From CBFDBF01 sp050295355 (GTDB lineage Bacteria > Pseudomonadota > Gammaproteobacteria > Chromatiales > Chromatiaceae), in the NCBI GenBank assembly GCA_050295355.1, contig JBNKPL010000090.1:1-9623 (forward strand): DNA of 9,623 nucleotides, read 5' to 3'. How positions within the stretch are numbered: the first letter of the stretch is position 1; each line of letters begins with the position of its first letter. This document shows positions 6,085-9,623 of the stretch, piece by piece. The notes under the pieces are model-generated. The model made no database searches. It was given only the letters and a program-made list of their open reading frames with translations, and was not told the origin of the DNA. The position numbers and the translations under genes were made by a program.

Positions 6085-6121
6085 GTCCCCTCCCCGCGAG
6101 CGGGGAGGGCTAGGGAGGGGA
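6085..6121. repeat. Solo REP-like palindrome overlapping the DUF559 stop
   Basis: Arms CCCTCCCCGC (6088-6097) and GCGGGGAGGG (6100-6109) are a perfect 10-bp palindrome with a 2-nt centre, followed by the tag CTAGGGAGGGG (6110-6120). It is the same type and orientation as the right members of the two doublets. The CTA of the tag, read on the minus strand, is the TAG stop of the DUF559 gene. No inward partner of the opposite orientation is attached to it. Confidence 0.85.
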
Positions 6122-6454
6122 GTCCAAATAAAATCCAATATCCTCCAACACAGCTTCCAGCCCCTCAAAGACTTGGTTATTCCAATAGCGTAAGACGTAA
6201 TATCCCTGTTTCCGCATGTAGTCATCCCGGGTCCGGTCATATGCTCTTTGTCCCGCATGTTGTCCCCCGTCCAGTTCAACAATGAGCATCCTCTCCGGGG
6301 CGGCGAAGTCGGCGATGTATGGCCCAACCGGGTATTGGCGTCGAAACCTGATGCCGAATAGCTGGCGTTTGCGGAGTCGGGACCAGAGACGTTTTTCAGC
6401 TTCCGTGGAGTTCTTTCTCAGAGAACGGGCGCGGGTGGTGATTGCTGTGGGCAT
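6110..6454 (-). CDS. DUF559 endonuclease-domain protein (Vsr-like PD-(D/E)XK fold)
   Basis: This 114-residue protein is a DUF559 domain protein, a compact relative of the very-short-patch-repair (Vsr) nuclease fold. The sequence shows an N-terminal basic helix (RARSLRKNSTEAEKRLW), the FRRQYPVGPYIADF strand with D49, VELDGGQH with E60 and D62 as the likely metal-binding pair and H66 next to it, and the closing YYVLRYWNNQV strand. The active-site pattern D...ExD fits PD-(D/E)XK enzymes, but activity and target are unknown. ATG at 6454 has a good AAGGA RBS. The stop codon and the last residues (SPP) are encoded by the adjoining palindromic repeat. GC over 6121-6360 is about 52% by hand count, lower than the flanking genes (one 60-base stretch of proA, 7321-7380, is 77%). 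It is flanked on both sides by REP-like repeats and interrupts the proA-nadD order, which suggests acquisition as a unit. Confidence 0.85.
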   Translation of the reverse strand: MPTAITTRARSLRKNSTEAEKRLWSRLRKRQLFGIRFRRQYPVGPYIADFAAPERMLIVELDGGQHAGQRAYDRTRDDYMRKQGYYVLRYWNNQVFEGLEAVLEDIGFYLDSPP

Positions 6455-6481
6455 GGTCGTCTTCCTTGACTTGTGGGTGCT

Positions 6482-6613
6482 CTTTCTCCCCCTCCTAGCC
6501 TCCCCCGCACACGGGGGAGGGACAGGACGAGGGTGGGTTCAAGATACTGTGGCAAAACCATCTGCACAAGCAGTCCCCTCCCCGCAAGCGGGGAGGGCTA
6601 GGGTGGGGAGTAA
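6482..6613. repeat. REP-like inverted doublet II (right of the DUF559 gene)
   Basis: The left palindrome has 9-bp perfect arms at 6499-6507 and 6512-6520 with the outward tag CTCCCCCTCCTAGCC. The right palindrome has 10-bp perfect arms at 6576-6585 and 6588-6597 with the tag GGCTAGGGTGGGGAG. The spacer between the units is 49 nt (6522-6570), the same length as in doublet I but largely different in sequence. The two tags are reverse complements in outline, so the whole element is a large imperfect inverted repeat able to fold into two adjacent hairpins or one long one. It lies between the proA stop (6623) and the DUF559 start (6454). Confidence 0.85.
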
Positions 6614-6622
6614 AAAGTCCAG

Positions 6623-7894
6623 CTACGTTCGAATATGCCCATCCCCCAGCACAATAAATTTCACCGAGGTGAGGCCTTCCAGACCCACGGGTCCGCGGGC
6701 GTGAAACTTGTCGGTGGAGATGCCGATCTCCGCCCCCAGGCCGTATTCGAAGCCGTCGGCGAAACGGGTGGAGGCGTTGACCATCACCGAGCTGGAGTCC
6801 ACCTCGCGCAGGAAACGCCGTGCGCGGGTGTAGTTCTCGGTGATGATGGAGTCGGTGTGCTGGGAGCTGTGGCGGTTGATGTGCTCGATCGCTTCGCTTA
6901 ACCCCTTTACCACCTTGATGGCAAGGATGGGCGCCAGGTACTCCGTGTCCCAATCGGCTTCCGTGGCGGGGACGGCGTTGGGCATCAATTGTTGGGTGGT
7001 TTCGCAGCCGCGCAGCTCCACCCCTTTTTCCAGATACATGCGGCCCAGTTCGGGCAGCACCGCCTCGGCGATATCCTCCGCCACCAGCAGGGTCTCCAGG
7101 GTGTTGCAGGTGCCGTAACGCTGGGTCTTGGCGTTGAAGGAGACCTGGAGCGCCTTTTCAACATCCGCCTCGTCGTCGATATAGATATGGCAGATACCGT
7201 CCAGGTGCTTGATCACGGGCACCCGGGCATCGCTGCTGATGCGCTCGATCAGGCTCTTGCCGCCGCGGGGGATGATCACATCGATGTATTCAGGCATGGC
7301 GATCATCCGCCCCACCGCCTCGCGGTCGGTGGTGGCGATCACCTGTACGCCGTCCGCGGGCAGCCCCGCCCGTTCCAGCCCGCGCTGGACGCTGCCCGCG
7401 ATGGCCTGGTTGGAGTGGAACGCCTCGGAGCCGCCGCGCAGCACCGTGGCGTTGCCCGACTTCAGGCACAGGGCGGCGGCGTCGGCGGTGACGTTGGGCC
7501 GCGACTCATAGATGATCCCCACCACGCCCAGGGGCACGCGCATGCGGCCCACCTGGATGCCCGTGGGGCGGAACTTCAGGTCGAAGATCTCGCCGATGGG
7601 ATCGGGCAGGGCGGCGATCTGGCGCAACCCTTCCACCATGGAGTCGATGCGCGCGGGGGTCAGCTCCAGCCGGTCCAGCAGGGCGGCGTCCAGGCCCTTC
7701 GCGGCGCCCGCTTCCAGGTCTTTTTTGTTTTCGGCCATCAGGGTCGCGCGGTTGGCCTCGATATCCTCGGCGATGGCGAGCAGGGCGTCGTTCTTCTCCT
7801 GGGTGCTGGCGGCGGCTAGGGCGCGGGAAGCGGCGCGGGCCTGCTGCCCTACCTCAGTCATGTAAGCGGAGATGTCGGTAATTTCAGTGGACAT
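6623..7894 (-). CDS. proA: Gamma-glutamyl phosphate reductase (glutamate-5-semialdehyde dehydrogenase)
   Basis: This 423-residue cytosolic enzyme reduces gamma-glutamyl phosphate to glutamate semialdehyde with NADPH, the second step of proline synthesis. It has the aldehyde dehydrogenase fold: VPLGVVGIIYESRPNVT (about residues 120-136), the nucleotide-site KSGNATVLRGGSEA (145-158), HLDGICHIYID (230-240), and catalytic C263 in QRYGTCNTLETLLV. The C-terminal GLGAEIGISTDKFHARGPVGL signature is present. Length is close to E. coli ProA (417). The start at 7894 has only a weak RBS. proB is not adjacent, which is common outside the enterics. A 75-nt gap separates it from holA; REP-like doublet II lies just past its stop and may act on the 3' end of its message. 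Confidence 0.96.
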   Translation of the reverse strand: MSTEITDISAYMTEVGQQARAASRALAAASTQEKNDALLAIAEDIEANRATLMAENKKDLEAGAAKGLDAALLDRLELTPARIDSMVEGLRQIAALPDPIGEIFDLKFRPTGIQVGRMRVPLGVVGIIYESRPNVTADAAALCLKSGNATVLRGGSEAFHSNQAIAGSVQRGLERAGLPADGVQVIATTDREAVGRMIAMPEYIDVIIPRGGKSLIERISSDARVPVIKHLDGICHIYIDDEADVEKALQVSFNAKTQRYGTCNTLETLLVAEDIAEAVLPELGRMYLEKGVELRGCETTQQLMPNAVPATEADWDTEYLAPILAIKVVKGLSEAIEHINRHSSQHTDSIITENYTRARRFLREVDSSSVMVNASTRFADGFEYGLGAEIGISTDKFHARGPVGLEGLTSVKFIVLGDGHIRT

Positions 7895-7969
7895 GGCGGT
7901 GTTGTCCCGGGATTCCAGTGGCTAAAAGGCAATAGTATCAGACAACCCGGCAGGGTGACCGGCCCAAGG

Positions 7970-8998
7970 TTAAAGCGGCTTGCGGACGATGACTTTCCCG
8001 GCCATGCGGGTGGCGATCTCTTCGAACAGCAGCCAGGGGTCGCTCTTGAGGCGGCCCTTCACCGCACGGTCGGCGTCGGCGCAGAGTTGCAGCAGGCGGC
8101 GCCAGCTCTGGAGCGGCAGCCGTTGCAGGGCGCTGGCCACCAGGGGCCTGCGTTTCTCCCACACCTCATGCCGGGCGCCCACGGCCCGCTGCGGGTTCAT
8201 GCCGCCCTTCACCTGAAAGGCCAGCTCCGCCAGCATGCGGACCTCCCGCGCCAGGGCCCAGAGCACCACGGGGGGCGCCGTGCCTTCGCCGCGCAGGCCG
8301 TGCAGGATGCGCAGGGAGCGGCCGCTTTTGCCGGCCAGGGCGCTGTCCACCAGATCAAATACGTCGTAACGGGCGCTGTCGGATACCGCCTCCACCAGCT
8401 GTTCGCCAGAGATGGCTCCCGGGCCGTGCAGCAGCAGGAGTTTTTCGATCTCCTGGGCGGCGGCCAGCAGGTTGCCCTCGATGCGGTCCGCGAGCAGGGC
8501 GGCGGCGCCCGGTTCCGGCAGGAGCCCTTTGCCCCGCATGCGCTGTTCGATCCAGGCGGGGAGCTGGGGGCCCTCCACGGGCCAGATCTGGAGCACCGCG
8601 CCGATGCGGTCGATGGCCTTGAACCATTTGCTGTTGGTCTGGCTGCGCTCCAGTTTCGGCATGGTGATCAGCAGCAGGGTGTCTTCCGCCGGGCGCTCCA
8701 TATACTCCGTCAGCGCCTTGCCGCCTTCGGCGCCTGGTTTGCCGGAGGGGATGCGCAGATCGATGATGCGCTGTTCGGAGAAGAGGGAGAGGCTGCTGGC
8801 CTCGGTGGCCAGCTGGTGCCACTGAAAGCTGCGGTCCACCTCAAGGATGTCGCGGCTGCTGTAGCCCCGGCCGCGGGCGGCCTGGCGGATGGCGTCCGCC
8901 GCCTCAAGGGTCTGCAGGGGTTCGTCGCCAGTGACCAGATAGACGGGCGCGAACTCCTTTTCCAGGTGGGCCTGCAGGCCGGGGAGGCGAAGGCGCAT
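7970..8998 (-). CDS. holA: DNA polymerase III delta subunit (clamp-loader wrench)
   Basis: This 342-residue protein is the delta subunit of the clamp-loader complex, which opens the beta sliding clamp. Length matches E. coli HolA (343). Recognisable segments are APVYLVTGDEPLQTLEAADAI near residues 17-37, the clamp-contact region SSLSLFSEQRIIDLRIP (about 68-84), ITMPKLERSQTNSKWFKAI (about 110-128), and RIEGNLLAAAQEIEKLLLL (about 173-191). The ATG shares its A with the TAA stop of lptE (TAATG at 8996-9000), so translation is almost surely coupled. It is cytosolic and part of the replication machinery. Confidence 0.95.
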   Translation of the reverse strand: MRLRLPGLQAHLEKEFAPVYLVTGDEPLQTLEAADAIRQAARGRGYSSRDILEVDRSFQWHQLATEASSLSLFSEQRIIDLRIPSGKPGAEGGKALTEYMERPAEDTLLLITMPKLERSQTNSKWFKAIDRIGAVLQIWPVEGPQLPAWIEQRMRGKGLLPEPGAAALLADRIEGNLLAAAQEIEKLLLLHGPGAISGEQLVEAVSDSARYDVFDLVDSALAGKSGRSLRILHGLRGEGTAPPVVLWALAREVRMLAELAFQVKGGMNPQRAVGARHEVWEKRRPLVASALQRLPLQSWRRLLQLCADADRAVKGRLKSDPWLLFEEIATRMAGKVIVRKPL

Positions 8999-9510
8999 TA
9001 CTGGCCTAGGTGGCGGTCAAGACTCCAGATGATCTGTTGCGCGATCTTCTGGTGCATCTCCTTGCGGATGGTCTCCTGTTCGCGCCGTTTGCCCAGCACC
9101 TCGTCTTCCTGGTTCAGGTAGTCTTCCGTGACGCTGGCGGTCTGTTCAGGCATCAGCACCTTGCCCTTGGCGTCTTCGAGTTTGTAATAGATGCGGTCGA
9201 ACAGTTCGTACTCCGCCACCTTGCCCGTATCACCCATCACGGAGAGGGCGCGGGTGTTGGTCTCCCGCTGGTAGATGCTGAGGATGGTTGCAGCCTCTTG
9301 TTTGCTCTCGGCGATCTCGATGCCGTTGCTGCGCAGGGTGCGTTTCAGGGCCATGCTCAGGGGCTCGTATGTCTGCAGGCCTTGAACAAATACGGGGCTC
9401 ATCCGGGAGGGGAGGTCGGCGGTACCGGCCAGGCGCCAGCCACACCCCTGCAGCAGGGCCAGTACGAGCAGCGCCGTGAGCAGGCGAATAAAACGAATGG
9501 GTTGTGGCAT
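8998..9510 (-). CDS. lptE: LPS-assembly lipoprotein LptE
   Basis: This 170-residue outer-membrane lipoprotein plugs the LptD barrel and helps place lipopolysaccharide in the outer leaflet. Residues 1-22 are a lipoprotein signal peptide with a hydrophobic core and the lipobox LQGC; C23 is the lipidated residue and is followed by GWRL, the usual LptE start. SRMSPVFVQGLQTYEPLSMAL and the late EDEVLGKRREQETIRKEMHQ helix are family-like. The RBS AGGAG overlaps the leuS stop codon (TAGGAG), and the start lies 9 nt past that stop. It is followed by holA with a 1-nt overlap. The fixed leuS-lptE-holA order supports the call. Confidence 0.95.
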   Translation of the reverse strand: MPQPIRFIRLLTALLVLALLQGCGWRLAGTADLPSRMSPVFVQGLQTYEPLSMALKRTLRSNGIEIAESKQEAATILSIYQRETNTRALSVMGDTGKVAEYELFDRIYYKLEDAKGKVLMPEQTASVTEDYLNQEDEVLGKRREQETIRKEMHQKIAQQIIWSLDRHLGQ

Positions 9511-9519
9511 GGTTGTCTC

Positions 9520-9623
9520 CTAGTTGGCGACGATGTTGACCAGTTTATTGGGCACGACGATGATCTTACGGATAGTTTTGCCGTCGGTAAACTTCCGCAC
9601 ATTATCGTCTTCCAGGGCCATTT
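9520..9623 (-). CDS. leuS: Leucyl-tRNA synthetase, C-terminal end (partial)
   Basis: The window edge cuts this gene, leaving 33 codons and the TAG stop. The reading frame ends DGKTIRKIIVVPNKLVNIVAN, which resembles the C-terminus of bacterial LeuRS (E. coli VRKVIYVPGKLLNLVVG). This tail belongs to the C-terminal domain that contacts the tRNA elbow. The location directly before lptE is the expected gammaproteobacterial order. The rest of the gene lies beyond the right edge. Confidence 0.93.
   Translation of the reverse strand, partial: MALEDDNVRKFTDGKTIRKIIVVPNKLVNIVAN

Larger units (their letters stand above)
5948..6613. mobile_element. Candidate repeat-bounded DUF559 cassette
   Basis: This composite call covers both REP-like doublets, the solo palindrome and the DUF559 gene between them. 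The unit-like look comes from matching doublets at both ends, exact 534-bp spacing, lower GC in the gene and insertion between conserved neighbours proA and nadD. No target-site duplication was identified and no transposase is encoded. Whether the whole block, the gene or only the doublets move is an inference. Confidence 0.4.

Noticed and set aside
6007..6327. Open frames running through the palindromes with Pro/Arg/Gly-rich peptides
   Set aside because: The peptides are translations of repeat DNA (PPSRGG-like runs) with no start context or homologous domain; they overlap the DUF559 gene in another frame.
5948..6613. CRISPR array made of the GC-rich palindromes
   Set aside because: Only five copies are present, in both orientations, unevenly spaced and split by a gene; no spacer-repeat periodicity and no cas gene.
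6989..7819. 276-codon plus-strand open frame opposite proA
   Set aside because: It is fully antisense to a complete proA with an intact catalytic motif; the translated sequence is His/Gly/Asp-rich and resembles no family.
7955..9121. 388-codon plus-strand open frame opposite holA and lptE
   Set aside because: It is antisense to two complete, motif-supported genes and has the biased composition typical of shadow frames in GC-rich DNA.

Overview
The window looks like a chromosomal segment of a GC-rich gammaproteobacterium. The minus-strand order leuS-lptE-holA-proA-nadD-rsfS is the familiar gammaproteobacterial envelope/replication/NAD cluster, and every gene in it is full length with its family motifs. 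Genus cannot be set from the sequence; a sulfur-oxidiser-type lineage such as Chromatiales is only a guess.

Layout from left to right. Positions 1-140 hold the tail of a terminator from an upstream unit and the leader of a bacterioferritin gene (bfr, plus). It converges on a SpoU/TrmH-family RNA 2'-O-methyltransferase (minus). A 147-bp divergent intergenic region then leads into a compact four-gene plus-strand unit: a cytosolic SlyD/FkpB-type FKBP prolyl isomerase, an alkaline-phosphatase-superfamily phosphodiesterase, a CxxCxxCC (YkgJ-like) metal-binding protein, and a flavin-reductase-like FMN-binding protein. This unit converges, with a 2-nt gap, on the minus-strand cluster. Read in its own direction that cluster is leuS (3' end only), lptE, holA, proA, a repeat-bounded DUF559 nuclease gene, nadD, rsfS and endA.

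Most of the window is housekeeping: haem-iron storage, RNA methylation, protein folding, leucyl-tRNA charging, LPS export, DNA polymerase III clamp loading, proline synthesis, NAD synthesis and ribosome silencing. The part that stands out is 5948-6613, between proA and nadD. A small DUF559 gene (PD-(D/E)XK, Vsr-like) sits between two doublets of inverted REP-like palindromes. The doublets have the same architecture, each with a 49-nt spacer, and lie exactly 534 bp apart. A fifth, solo palindrome supplies the nuclease stop codon. The arrangement resembles REPIN/RAYT systems, but with a Vsr-fold nuclease gene where a RAYT transposase would be. A second, weaker point of interest is the uncharacterised four-gene plus-strand unit, which contains a ribosome-binding site lying within a palindrome. 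No rRNA, tRNA, CRISPR array, prophage or classical insertion sequence was seen, and no gene-free stretch exceeds 300 bases.
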